Assembly (NCBI GenBank): GCA_905250125.1
Contig: CAJNOL010000785.1
Location: forward strand, 1-64,000
From: Rotaria sordida
Taxonomy: Eukaryota; Rotifera; Eurotatoria; Philodinida; Philodinidae
DNA: 64,000 nucleotides
Direction: 5' to 3'
The position numbers were made by a program, and so were the translations under genes. This document shows positions 1 to 11,904 of this stretch, in pieces. Below the pieces are notes generated by a model. It searched no databases, was not told the DNA's origin, and was given only the letters and a program-made list of their open reading frames with translations. Each line of letters opens with the position of its first letter. Positions within the stretch are counted from its first letter, which is position 1.

Positions 1-80
1 AGCTTGGACCATTATTTGTACTATCAATTGTCATATAACTGTTAATCAAACAAATAGAAATAGTCATTTGTGATTATATA

Positions 81-492
81 GTTTTATTGTTGTCATGACA
101 CATCTTTTCACTGACTATATTGTACATCAACTTGATATGGCTCCTTATATTCGAATGGTCTTTCCAAATATGGACTAAATCTATGACAATATATTCTTAT
201 TACTTCATGAATTTGTGAATTTCTTTTAATTTTGGTTGCAATTTACCTAATTAGAATTCAATATGGTACAAACAAAATTCGTGTACCATTGATAATTATG
301 ATATCAATGCATTTAATGAACTATCCAGGCTTTTTTTTTAAAGATATTCCATATACATTAGGCAAAATGTTTCAGAATCATCAACTGCTTTTATATTTAA
401 GTGTTAGTATAACATTTATTGGAATTTACCTTCTATCTACTTTATTTATCAGCCGATATTTCGATAAAGATGAAAAAAGAATAGAACTTTGA
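81..492 (+). pseudogene. 3' remnant of an unrecognised multi-pass membrane protein gene
   Basis: An open frame runs from about 211 to the TGA at 490-492. Its product is hydrophobic, with two membrane-spanning stretches (FLLILVAIYLI and LLLYLSVSITFIGIYLLSTL) around a loop containing MNYPGFFFKDIPY and a short charged tail DKDEKRIEL. Upstream, two further protein-like pieces lie in the other two forward frames (MTHLFTDYIVHQLDMAPYIR near 95 and MTIYSYYFMN near 183), too close together for introns. This suggests the gene has lost its frame. A possible splice acceptor (tatatag) ends at 80. The 5' part lies outside the window. I do not recognise the family; YSYYF recalls fatty-acid elongases but the rest does not fit. 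An AATAAA-like signal follows near 594. It could still be a live final exon from 211 onward. Confidence 0.35.
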
Positions 493-687
493 ATCTATCT
501 ATACTTAATTTACTTCAACTTAAGACTTTGACATTGCTTTGTATATCTAAGTATATCAATAAGTTTATTGTTGTCTATGGTCTCTAAACAAAGAATAAAT
601 CGGTTAAAGAAAAAAATAATAAAATTTGCTTCAAATAGATTGTATAAATAATAAAAATGATGTAGTCCCAAAGAAAAGTATAGCTAT

Positions 688-1495
688 CCCTCATGAAGTG
701 CTACTGTTTTTGATGATATTGAGCTGATATATTGGGTGCATGTGTGTGATAATAAACTCTGATTGGAAGCACTAACCTGCATTTCGTCGGTTCACTCATA
801 GGCACTACAGTTATGATTCACATATCATCTTTCTCTTGTGATCACCTTATCTTAACTATGCTGACAATAATGTTTTCGTCCAACACTTCATTCGAAAGCT
901 CACTGTTGTAGCTATCTTTAGTTCGAATTTTGTTAGAAATCACTTGAAAATAACTGATGTGAGATATTGTCTTCTCATTAAGAATGTCTGTTGAAAAGCA
1001 AATACTAATTTATAGAAAGATGAAGTTTTTTCATGATGACTTTGATCAACTCATTTGAAAATTTTAATAGAAAGTTTTCATGAGACAATGATTCTGTTCT
1101 GAAAGTTTTAGAGTTGCAGCACTGAATGAAGTTGAATCACAACTATGACAAGGATGCATTATCTCAGAGTGTACTAATCACTAAGATCTGCACTATATAT
1201 CACAAGCTTTGATAGCAACAAAGCTTGTGACATATGAGACTGCTTTCAGCATTATAAAAAAAAACAATAGTACCTTGTAGAATAGTACTACGACAAACAA
1301 AAATTTTATAAATACATATTTCTTCTGGATATGTTTTCCACAAGAGGAAGATGATGTTTGAATCATAATTCTAGTATATTTTATCCAATCAAAGATAGGT
1401 TAGTGTTTATGATCAAGGATTATTCTCACACATATGCATCCAAAATATCAGTTCCATTTCATTGAGAATAGTAGTACTTGATGAGAAGCAACAAC
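688..1495. mobile_element. foldback (palindromic) element, about 0.8 kb
   Basis: The left arm reads outward to inward CTCATGAAGTGCTACT, GGGTGCATGTGTGTGA, CACTAACCT, TTATGATTCA, ATCATCTTTCTCTTGTG. The reverse complement of the right arm reads CTCATCAAGTACTACT, GGATGCATATGTGTGA, CACTAACC, TTATGATTCA, ATCATCTTCCTCTTGTG in the same order. The arms are diverged and the centre lies near 1215. No coding capacity is seen. The ends are approximate. Confidence 0.65.
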
Positions 1496-1787
1496 TTTTG
1501 TACAGCACTGTATATCAAAATGAAATTTTAAAGTTTGAAGAAAATTGTTTTACTATATGTTATCAGTTTTTAGGAATAATGAAGGTTAAAAATTTTCACG
1601 ATTTGCAGTAAATGACAAAGAAAAACTATCTATAAAAATAATTTTTAAAATTAATAGAGATAAAACCATAAAGTAAATAGAAGACGAAAATTGGATAACA
1701 AATATTAACAATAAATAAAGTAGATTTGATTTTTATTTAGACAATTTACAAAAACATAGAATACTTGTTTTAATGAGTTACAGAAGA

Positions 1788-2480
1788 GTAATTTCACAAA
1801 AATATTTCGTTCATTTCTTAGTCTCTTAAGAGAGCCTGCAGAAATTCGAAAACATTCAGTTTGTATCAGAATTTTGTATTCTTTTTGAATATGACTTCAA
1901 AATTTTTGTAGGACTTCTGATTCAAGAATTATGAGCTGACGTTTTCGAGATCTCTAACTTGAGTTTGAATGAGCTTCAGCGCGCCAAAACTTAAGCAAAA
2001 ATTATTTCACATACAGTAGATGAAAGAGCAAACATTCCTCTATGAAATAGTATACTAATGAGTAGTTTATTGCAAGTGATTAGTTAACAATGATTATTTT
2101 GATAAGGTACACTGCCAATTTTCTCGATTTCTCCGAAGAATAGACTTATAAAGTGAGCTTAGACATTCCTGAATGATTGCTCTGAAACTCTTAGTTTTTA
2201 TATCACTTTGTAAAGAATAATCTGACTTTTGAGTCTATGTCAAAAATAGGTAATATAATGTATGTAGACAACGAGACTCTTGCTTACAAAAAAGTGTCAG
2301 TTTTCTCCGTCGAAACTTAATTTTTTCATGCCTCTAAAATATTGACTCATAACTCTTAAAACAGAACTCCTAGACAAATATTGAATCTGCATTCAGAAAT
2401 AATACAAAATCAATATTTTTCAAATTTGTTTAGGCTCCTTGAAGAAGCTGAAAAATGAACGAACATTGTGTTAAATTACC
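1788..2480. mobile_element. foldback element, about 0.7 kb
   Basis: The left end (TTCGTTCATTTCTTAG, then GAGCCTGCAGAAATTCGAAA) matches the reverse complement of the right end (TTCGTTCATTTTTCAG, then GAGCCTAAACAAATTTGAAA). The pairing continues inward through the ATTTTGTATT stretch on both sides. No open frame of note lies inside. It resembles a non-autonomous DNA element; the superfamily cannot be told from the ends. Confidence 0.6.
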
Positions 2481-3682
2481 TTTTGATAATCTGTTACAAT
2501 ACAAAACATTACTCTTTATTTATTACAAGTCTACATTATTGTTTATTTTATTTTTGAGAATATCTAAAATAAATTTTATTTGTTACATATTTGTTTTTAT
2601 GTAAATAAATACTAATATACAAAGATATATTTCTAAAGACTTTTAAAATGTTTGCAGTTCTATTTCCATTCAAATATTTATTTATTAAAAATGAAAAGAA
2701 CACACTTATCATATATTAACTAATATTGATTTTTGTAGCTTTATTCATACTCTAGTGGAACATCTTGTAAACAAGAGTTTGGCCAAAATACAAGATATAG
2801 AAAAATGAACATATTTTTGAAAATTGATGTACAAGATAATGTGATTATCTAACACCAGGACTCATGTTCAGATTATCCAAAAAATACTTCACAAATGTGG
2901 CAAAGTAAACTTGTCTCACATGAAATTTTTATTGATGATAAAGGCAACACTAAGCTATCGAATGAGAGATCTCACGCCGTGAGATTTGTTATCTATGTTG
3001 AGATACCCTTGTGTGAATGAAAAACCTATGTTGACCTTCTAGCTTCTATGTATGAAGGTCGATCAAGTCCTGATTAGTCCTTGAGATCAAAGTTCAACAT
3101 GCTCTATTTATGATCAAATTATGAGGCTAAAGGATAAAAGTTTAGATACTTTTTGTAACCGTTATATTTCGTGGACGAACTTGTTATTATGTTATTTTTA
3201 TGGAAATAAATTAAGTGAATCACTGGAACTAGAATGATACATTAATAGGTCCGGTTTGGCCTGCAGATCAAGCCAGAAAAAAATGATCTGTTGACAACTC
3301 CGAAATATATGACATCTCTCATAGATGAACGGCGCTCAATAGTGAACACATTTTCAAAAGTTCCAAGGGTGTTCTTTTAAGAAAGGTCTTACTGTGTAAA
3401 TAAAAAAAAAGATGTCCTAGATTTGAATTTATCATAACATATTCTCAAAATGAATTTTATTTCTTAATCAATTCATTTATTTCATCATAAAAGAAAAAGA
3501 AATTTCGAATGAAAAAACACTATTGTTTTTGTTTTTTTTTAAGTTGCGAAGAATTTCATTTTGTAAAAAGCCATTAATTCTTTATGAAAATTAAACTAAC
3601 GTAATTTAAATGAAATATAAAGCAAATGTTTATTTGAATAAATAAATTAAGTAACAATTTGTATGTGTATATTTCTTTAAAA

Positions 3683-6600
3683 TTAAAAATTTATATTGGG
3701 TGTTAATGGTTTATGGCGAGATACTTTTCCAAACCAAGACATTTTATAATCAAGTGTTTCACGAAGAAGACGTTCTTCATCGGCTGAAAAATTGAGCAAT
3801 GTTGATACGGCACGAATGAGATGAATAGCCTTTAATTAAATTAATAAAATAAAAAAATTAAATTAAATTAAATTCATTGTTTTATAAAAATCTGTTTTTT
3901 TTCTTGTCTTTAATCTTACTTCATCTTCAGTTGAAGTCATAAATTTAAGCAAAACATGTTTAAGATATTTAAAATTTGTACCATTTAATGTAGTTTGTCC
4001 ATCCATAGATGGATGATGTCCATTCATTTGTGATTTTGTTGAAGTTGATTCAACCGATGTATGTGGTAAAATTGCTGAACTTGTTGATGCAGTTGATGTT
4101 ACTGGCGATGTAAATGTAACATTTTTACGTATTGCAGTCATTTGTCGTGCTGTTGATGCTCGTTTAGCCACATCAACATCACTTTGTGATGTTGCTGATG
4201 CATCGTAATGTATCAATGGAAGATTTGATGGTGATGATGGAGTAGCATTATTTGATTTTGATGATCCTATTTGATTAAGATCTTTAGGTATTGATGCATG
4301 AAATTCACGTTGAAGTGTTTTACGAAGATCATTATAACGTTGTTGTAAGTTTTTTATTGTCTAAATTATAAATTCATATATAGATCGTTTGATGTATGTT
4401 TTAAAAAAAATTACACATGAAAGAAAACCAGTTCAAACTGTAAAGAAACTATACTTATTGAAAAACTTATTATTTGGCATTTTCTTGATATTTATCTAAT
4501 TAATGAATTATCGAACACGGAAAAATCTTACAATATACTAAACTATTTAATTTTAACAGAGAATATTGAACATTATCAAGTCTTAGCAAATTATTCGTTT
4601 GCTACTTCAAAACATTAGTATTCTCTATTGTTTTGTCATTTTCCCAAATCTTGAAGCTTTTGATGATCCAATAAATATGAAAACAAGTCTACCACCATTC
4701 AGATAATCGTTCAATAGATCGTCACAATTAGAAACATGACTGATTACAAATATGTATTTCACGAAAACCATATCAAAGACCTAGTATTTAGTTTGTCTTT
4801 CACATGAGCTATTCACTAACTTCTAATCATATACAAAAAATAGGACACAAGATCTATCTCAAACAATGGAAAGTTCAATAATGATTAATATCGTGTTTGG
4901 TTAATATGGAAGATATTAGTTATTTCTGGCACTTTTAGAGTTACATCAGTAGAATAATTGATCTCGACACATCTATCACTTGAAACAATACATATCATGA
5001 AATAAGACAAAGATTCAAAAAAAATACCTGCGCAACACGCTAATTCATGACAATCGAAGAAACGAAAATGCTTCTGAAATAATACATATAATGACTAGCA
5101 AAATTGTTTAACAAAGTTCATTTTCAATTTTTTTCTGCAATCTTAACCGCTAAAAAGAATATATAGTAATTCTAGTAAAGAAAATAGTTCCGAATAAGAA
5201 ATAAAAATGATTCACAAAAACGAGATATTCAGAACAATAAAGTTTCAATTTTTCCACATCTAGAACACGCAAATATAACTCTGTTCAGACTACGTGAAAC
5301 AATAGAGCAAATAATTCTCTACAAAATGAAATGTCTTCGAGATCCGTAAGATAATTTTTAGCTGAGATACAGGAACTTGATTGAAGATTCAACCAAGGTT
5401 TTTTCAAAGGAAGTAGTAAAAACGATAGACTTCAAGCGCTTCCGGAAAGTTGCTGTAATCCAATCACAAACGGTCGTACAGAACCCGAAGATGTCTCATT
5501 TCCTAGAAAATTGTTTGCTCTATCGTTTCATATAGATAGAACAAAGTTGTATTTATGCGTTCTAGATGTTGAAAAACTAGAGTTGTGATTTTTATTAAAA
5601 CCTTATTGTTTGGAATCATTTTTTTAATATTCTTGTTGTACATAGTTTTCTCTGCTGAAGTTATTATTTGGATTTTTTTTTATCGTTTCAGATTGCAGAA
5701 AAACATTGCAAAATAAACTTTGATAAACAATTTTGAGGATTGCAAGAATTTTCGGCACGGGCTTAAACTGACCTGATTAACCTCTATAAAAAGCCTTATT
5801 TCTTCAATTAGTTGTTATATTCCGTAGTGCTGAGAAGGACGCTATAACTATAATAGGATCTAAATTCATACTACTTAGCATTACGGAACGTAGTAACTAA
5901 TTAAATAAATAAGACTTTTTTTATAGGGGTTAATGAGGTCAATTTAAGTCCGAGTCAAAATTCCAACCGCTCGATTTTGATAACCTAATTCTCAGCTGAT
6001 GCAATACAATTGTTAAGACTATTATACACAATAAAAAACATTGTTCACGAAATTTCTGCAGGACTAAAATGTGAAACACGATGTAGCTGCTGTTGTTAAT
6101 CATATGAAGCCTGTTTTATTCAATCTATTTTGAGACACATTTCTTCACTATCCTTTTAGTTAATTCGCCAATAATGTTATAAGTAGTTCATATATTATAA
6201 CGAGACATTATTGATATACAGTCTTTGATCGTATATCAATAACGTCTGTCACAATCTGTGACGCGAAGAAGAAGGAGTGTTGCTAAGGTGTCTGTCATGG
6301 TCTTTGAGAAGTGCGAATTTCTATCCCATATACTTCAGTATTTATTTCAGATCATGTTTCTACAAAATAGATTAATTACTATCGATCGAACTCTTTTATT
6401 TCCTTATATTTTATTGAATGTAATTGAATGATTTTGATATCTTACTCGATTTTTATCATCTAATTCGGCTTGTAATTTACTGATTGTATCCACATCTGGT
6501 TCAGCAAGTACTTCAACAAATGATTTATCTTCATCCTTTTAAAGTAATGATCAAAGAATATGTAAGAATTGTATATAAGAGACAAAAAAAAAACAGACTG

Positions 6601-7802
6601 TTTGTATTGCTTGTGTTTCATGATCAATTAATAAACGTTTATCTTGTTGTTCAATAACGGTGTCTCGTTCAATAAGAGCTTTTCTTAAATTTTGTAATTC
6701 AATATCATATCGTTCATTTTCAAATTTTTGTTTATCAAGTTGTTTTTGAAGATCATCATTAGGTTTTAAATTACATACATCAGTTGATTTTATAAGTAAA
6801 TCATCTCTTTCTAACAGAAAAAGAAAATTTCATATTCAAAAAAAAAAAGAAAGAATATATAAAAGATTATTGATTATTAACAAACCTGCTTCAACATCAC
6901 TTAATTGTGTTCGTAAGGATTTTATAGTTAATTTAAGATTTTCATTGTCTGAACGAAGAGCATCCATCTGTTTTTGTAAATAAGGCATCTTAAAGAAAAA
7001 AACAAATAAATAAATTCTATGATGAAAATAATCAAATGAATTTACTTTAGTAGTATTACCACTTGTATTTTTCTCTTTTAAGTTTCTAAAAAAAAAATTT
7101 TTATTATGAAATAAAATTTTAATTAAGAAAACATACTGTAAATCTATAAATTCACTTCTAAGTATTGTCATTTCATTTTGTAAATGAACTGTTTCTTGTA
7201 TTAATCGTTCAATAGTATCATCTTTTTCTTTAAGCATTTCTTCTTTGGAATCGATCTGTAATAAAATAAACATAAGTTTTTTCTTTTGTTAACACTCAAG
7301 AATTAACTTTACCCATGTTTTAAGAATTCGTACATAATTCTCAATAGAAACTGGTTCTAATAAACAAAAAAAAATGTTGCACTAAATAAGAAATCATCAT
7401 ATTCATACCTTCAATATATGGAGAAAAAATATCCGATAAAGATTTTACCAATTCTTCTTTGTTCTCTAACTGAAAATACATCAATAAAATCAATAGAAAA
7501 AAAAAATTATTGGATAAAATTTCGAACTTCATTGGAAATTGAAGGTTTCACTTGGTTTCTTAACAATTGTTGTATATTTGAATCAGTTCGTCCTTTAAAA
7601 TAAAATTAAAAAAAAATCATTGAATAAAAAAAAAATTATCCTATCACTTACGATGACTACGTGTAGACGAAGGATTTTCAATATCAAAACTGTTCTTATT
7701 ATCTTTACTTAAATCTTCATTTATTTCATCGGAATTATTTTCCGGTAAAATACTCGGATTATTACTTTTTTCACGAACTTTCTTGATTAACGGTTTAAAC
7801 AT
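3683..7802 (-). CDS. GOLGA1: golgin-97 (GRIP-domain coiled-coil protein)
   Basis: This is a trans-Golgi tethering protein; in the family the C-terminal GRIP domain binds Arl1-GTP. About eleven exons on the minus strand give roughly 490 residues, shorter than vertebrate golgin-97 (about 770). The middle is heptad-rich coiled coil (for example KEEMLKEKDDTIERLIQETV). The identifying part is the C terminus: FKYLKHVLLKFMTSTEDE, joined to AIHLIRAVSTLLNFSADEER, then LRETLDYKMSWFG. This follows the golgin-97 GRIP domain residue by residue, including the invariant Tyr in the first helix. The ATG at 7800-7802 opens MFKPLIKKVREK; the TAA is at 3683-3685. Introns are 45-150 nt except one of about 2.1 kb (roughly 4363-6445) filled with repeats. 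The family is clear; small internal exons are less certain. Confidence 0.9.
5095..5745. mobile_element. foldback element in a golgin-97 intron
   Basis: The left arm contains TTTTTCCACATCTAGAACAC, AATAGAGCAAATAATTCTC and, further out, TTCTGCAATCT. The reverse complement of the right arm contains TTTTTCAACATCTAGAACGC, GATAGAGCAAACAATTTTC and TTCTGCAATCT, in the same order. The centre is near 5420. It has no coding capacity and lies wholly in the long intron. Confidence 0.65.
5757..5955. mobile_element. short inverted-repeat element (TTGACCTCATTAACC family), copy 1
   Basis: The left end reads CTTAAACTGACCTGATTAAC and continues CCTCTATAAAAAG. The reverse complement of the right end reads CTTAAATTGACCTCATTAAC and continues CCCTATAAAAAAAG. 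Both arms continue through AATTAGTT to a copy of TTCCGTA(A/G)TGCT. A second, more diverged copy lies at 25918-26242, and a possible lone end near 33850 reads GGGCTAGTGAGGTCATTTTA. Confidence 0.6.
6060..6350 (+). repeat. dispersed repeat with ATGTGAAACACGATGTAGCT core, copy 1
   Basis: It starts near AAAATGTGAAACACGATGTA and ends near a TACTTCAGTATTT stretch. It includes two GTCTGTCA-type motifs. Related copies in the same orientation lie at about 25037-25395 and 53770-53985. It shows no inverted repeat, coding frame or tRNA-like boxes, so the class is unknown. Confidence 0.5.
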
Positions 7803-8915
7803 TATTACAGATTTCTTGATAAGGAATAATTATTCATACTGTACATGAAAAAGAATAATAATATCGTTTTACGTTCACTGCGAAAACAAATAACAAAACA
7901 AATGAGACAATCACTTGAATAAAAAAAGAAGTTAAGTATTTCTTTCGTTACATTCACCATCCAGTTAAAAGAACTAATCAATCCTTTAGCGGATTTTCAG
8001 TTGAAAAGAGGTCACTAAGTGACGATATTACATATATTGATGTTGACATTATACAACCCCTCCCCTTTTCCGATATTAAAATCACAATTTTTTTTTAGTC
8101 GCTAGTGTTTAATCGCTAATGTAGCTTCGAAATGTTCTCTGTCAAATGTCATATAACTGAGAGCTCTTTGCTGTTAGTTAGCGCTTTTATTAAATCCAAC
8201 TCTCGAAACTCCTAGCAGGAAAACTCGAGCTGCGATTATTCTTTGTATGCAAAATTCTTCTAATGATAATGGTTATTTCTTATTCCAAATGGCATGAGAA
8301 TATGGGTCATGGTCGTCTAACGTCGCCAGTTTTTGATTTGAGGCGATTGCTCCTTCGTTTCAAACTATTTTTCGATTTTTCTCAGCAGAAAACGTCCAAA
8401 TGTGAGTCCTCTAATTGGACTTCAGCATACGTTTTGTGACTATGGTCGCCTCAATTACCTTTGAAATGCCTCGATTTGTCAAAATCCTAGATCTACTACT
8501 GATGATATGATTATATTTATTTATCTTTTCAATTAAAATATTATCCAGTAGAGTCCACTTCAAAACATTTAAGAAGGAAAAAAAGTATTATTTGATAGAA
8601 TGAGGTTTTTTTTTATTAAACTATTGCTAACACAGATATCAACAGAAAAAAAAAACATTCAATTGAATTGCATTCGTTGTTTCTTTTTATTTAAACTATT
8701 TAATAAGAATAATGTCGATGAATATTCTCTACATAGTGATTATATTTTTCATGGATTAAAGAAAGTATTTATGTAGCTTTTTTTTTTCTATTCCTTCCTT
8801 TCGCTTTGCTTTTTTCATTGAAATAACAAAATTAACATTTGAAGATCGAATTTTTTTTGTCAAAGGAGAAAGAACAAGAAACATATATTACTATTTCGAA
8901 TCTAATAAAGTTAAA
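7803..8915. promoter_or_regulatory. divergent intergenic region between golgin-97 and the four-pass membrane protein gene
   Basis: About 1.1 kb separates the two start codons, which face away from each other, so both promoters should lie here. I see no TATA box I would trust, no open frame of interest and no clear repeat. The side nearest 8916 is rich in T-tracts. Confidence 0.4.
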
Positions 8916-11430
8916 ATGTCGTTCAAGGCAAACACATCAATTACGTGGAATAAATATGGATTGCAATTACGATGGCCTTATATTTGGATAATTATACTTG
9001 GATTGATACTAATATTCCTTTGTTTAAGCATAGCTGGTATGGAAATCGGTCATACAATTTTCGATTTACGTCGATCAACAGCCTTTGGAGGTTTTATTGT
9101 TTTTATTCCTCTAATGATCTGTGCTATTTTCGTTTTGATTACTGGTAAGGTTAAATATTTACCTTCACAAATAAATGCCAAAAGAAAGTAATCAAAAATA
9201 AATAATAAAACAACTTTATATCTTTTGTCACTAATCAACGAGGAAACCTTGTTAGAATGATAATTATTGAAACCTAAGTTTAATGAAGTCAAAATTGTCA
9301 TTGAGAAAAAACTCTAAAAGTTCTAATATTTATCTTTACCAATAGAGGGCGTCTGGAAAGTAGCTATCTATTTTAAATTCTTTTTTTTCTCTTTAATAAG
9401 AATAGATCTTGTGTTGTTACTTTTGTTTATTATTTTTGAAGCATGCTTCATGGGGTTTTGTTTTACATAAGAAAGAATGTTAATGAATTGACTATGTAAG
9501 ATCAAACGCAAATTTCATTTGAAGAATGCTTGAAAAAATTACTTCTTATTTTTTATCATTACTTGTATACAAAGTAAATACGGTATAAGAATTTTTTCAT
9601 GGTTTTGAAATGCAATACTGTCATGGCTATATTTGAGACATTATCGGGTAAACAAATTACACACACCTCACAATAGAAAAATATTATTACAATATATTCT
9701 ATGTATAAAAGTAATAAATGATGGAAAATAAGAAGCTATTTTTTCAAAAATTCTTCAAATGAAATTTGCGTTTGATCTTACATAGTCAATTCATTAACAT
9801 TCTTATGTAAAACGAAACCCCATGAAGCATACTTCAAAAATAATAAATAAAAGTAACACAAGATCTATTCTTATTAAAGAGAAAAAACGAATTTAAAATA
9901 GACACCTGCTTTCCAGACACCCTGTAGGTAGTGCAAACGTTTCTCATTAACTTTATTTCTTCTTCAGCTTAGTATAGAAGTATTGAAGAACAGAAATATT
10001 TTTTTTTTTGAAAGGTAACCCATGATATCTGTTACAAATGTTGTTTTGGAAGTGTTTCAATTAAACATAGTAGAATTGTCTAAAGTCTCAAAAATTTCTA
10101 ACAAGATGGACCGTTGACATGCTTTAAGAGAAATATTCTAACACAGTTTTGTAGAGAATGATCACGGCTTTTTAATGTATATGATTATAATTGACAATAT
10201 TTTTTAAAATCTTCTATAAATTCAACAATTTTGACACTAAAATCAATTAAAAGATTTTATTCATTGCAAAAAAAGATGGAATATACTAAAACGCTAATAT
10301 ACTATTTGATATATTTGCAATCGAGTTTTTTCATATGAAAGTTATTAATCATTAAAAAATTCGATTATTTTCAAATTATTGTAAAAGTAATTAAGTGAAC
10401 TTTATGTACAATACGTTAGTAAGGAAAGTTGAATGTGTATGCTGATATATTTCTTGAAATTGCACAGAAATATTTTTACATTATGAAAGTCGAGAAGAAA
10501 TATTTCGAAGGATAATTGAAAAGAACTAAAAACTAAAAGAGAAAAGTCTTCATCTTTTTAGCATGCAAGACACGTTTAATTATTCTTCGTATTACTGTAA
10601 TATTATGTTGTATTATGATTATATTATGTATGATCTTAATAGCTTATGATATTCTTGTTCTTATTGACCCAACTCGGTGTTTCTTTTTCAACTGTAATGA
10701 TGCTTCAGTTGATATATCTAATTCAACACATAATATAATCATAACTGGCTGGCCACTTTATATAACATGGCCCGGTTATTTTCAAACAAATATGAATGCA
10801 AAACGTATATTTCAAAGTATTCAAATACTTTGTGCTGGCTTATTTATTTTATTTGCATCTTTATATATATTAACGTATATTATTTATAGACATATTAGAT
10901 TAAATCAACAACTTATTTCTAACACTGATCGTCGTATGTTTTCAACAAATGAAACAAAAAGAGTATTACCAACAAATGAAACAAAAAGAGTATTACCGAC
11001 AAATGAAACAAATAGAGTATTACCAACAAATGAAACAAATAGAGTATTACCAACAAAATATTCCAATAATTTATCTCAATCATATCCACAATATAATCCT
11101 CATCATCAAGTTACAACATATACGATTGAAGGTCAACCATACACATCAGCACAATCTCATTATTCATCAGTAGCAGTACGACCTGCTACAACGACAACAA
11201 CACCAAGAAAAACAGAAACCAAACCATTTGTAGGACCAAACGTTAGTTCAATTAACTATGACCAAGTATGTGCACGTTGTAATCAAGAACCTCAAATGAT
11301 ATTAACAACAAATTATGAACGAAAAAATTTCTTTCCATATTTATGCATCAATTGTAATAATGAAATTGTAAATCATCGTCGAAAACCACCATTTGTTCAA
11401 TCAAAATATAGACCCATATGGAGACCTTAA
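8916..11430 (+). CDS. four-pass membrane protein with a repeat-bearing tail and a CX2C...CX2C motif
   Basis: Two exons, 8916-9144 and 10562-11430, join in frame across G|GTAAGG and TTTTTAG|C and give 365 residues (frame-checked). There are four hydrophobic segments: about residues 23-41 (YIWIIILGLILIFLCLSIA), 58-76, 83-105 and 165-187. The loop before the last one is polar and contains CFFFNC. The layout recalls claudin/MARVEL-type proteins but no family signature is seen. The tail carries four copies of TNET(K/N)RVLP, then a QSYPQYNPHHQ-type low-complexity part. It ends with CARC, 21 residues, then CINC, a possible zinc ribbon. The 1.4-kb intron is mostly a foldback element. The tail is duplicated at 30665-31094. 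The gene looks intact; its function is unknown. Confidence 0.75.
9345..9924. mobile_element. mariner-like foldback element, 580 bp, flanked by TA
   Basis: The left end after TA (9343-9344) reads GAGGGCGTCTGGAAAG. The reverse complement of the right end, before TA (9925-9926), reads CAGGGTGTCTGGAAAG. The arms are about 226 and 222 bp (9345-9570 and 9703-9924) and pair along nearly their whole length, including GCAAATTTCATTTGAAGAAT. TA flanks and a CAGGGTGTCTGG-like end are typical of Tc1/mariner non-autonomous elements. No transposase is present. It sits in the intron of the four-pass membrane protein gene. Confidence 0.85.
10944..11051 (+). repeat. 27-bp coding minisatellite, four units
   Basis: Four in-frame copies of a 27-bp unit (ACAAATGAAACAAA(A/T)AGAGT...) encode TNETKRVLP twice and TNETNRVLP twice. 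The duplicated segment at 30665 has only one unit, so the array changed in number after or around the duplication. Confidence 0.85.
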
Positions 11431-11461
11431 TTATTTTATATATACATATCTTATTTTTATA

Positions 11462-11471
11462 NNNNNNNNNN
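11462..11471. other. assembly gap (10 N)
   Basis: A run of ten N lies after TATCTTATTTTTATA. The same gap with the same flanks is present at 31126-31135. Ten is likely a placeholder length. Confidence 0.95.
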
Positions 11472-11904
11472 GAAATAAATATAAACAGATTCATTTCACT
11501 CTTCAATTGTATTTTGACGAGATTTTCAAACCATACGAGTTGTTTCTTGTATTTCAAGTGACATATATGACAAGAACCAATTAATTACCTTCATTCATTC
11601 TTGTTAAGCTAATATTCAATGATTGTCTCAATATGATAATTAATCAAAAGATCTGTTCTATCTAAAATTCTTTTGAAGACTGGAAATTAATTCAAATATT
11701 GGATAATGTGCATGTAGATAATCAACAGTGTGCACTATCGATGATTCTCTTGATAACTTTAAGATCAAAAAAGCATAATGTTTATAGATAAAAGTGTATT
11801 ATATAATGTAAGAAAATTATATTTCAAAAACATGATGTTATTCAATGGACAAGGTTATAAAACATATTCATCAATGGATTGTTTTAAAAAATTTAAAAAC
11901 AACA

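Larger units (their letters stand above)
493..3682. other. gene-free tract with two foldback elements
   Basis: No protein-like open frame and no RNA gene was recognised. It holds foldback elements at about 688-1495 and 1788-2480, listed separately. It also holds small hairpins, for example CACAAGCTTTG facing CAAAGCTTGTG near 1200-1229, and TCTCACG facing CGTGAGA near 2970. The remainder is AT-rich single-copy-looking sequence. Confidence 0.6.

Noticed and set aside
183-215. YSYYF motif as evidence for a fatty-acid elongase
   Set aside because: The following membrane segments and the C terminus do not match elongases, and no HxxHH box is seen.
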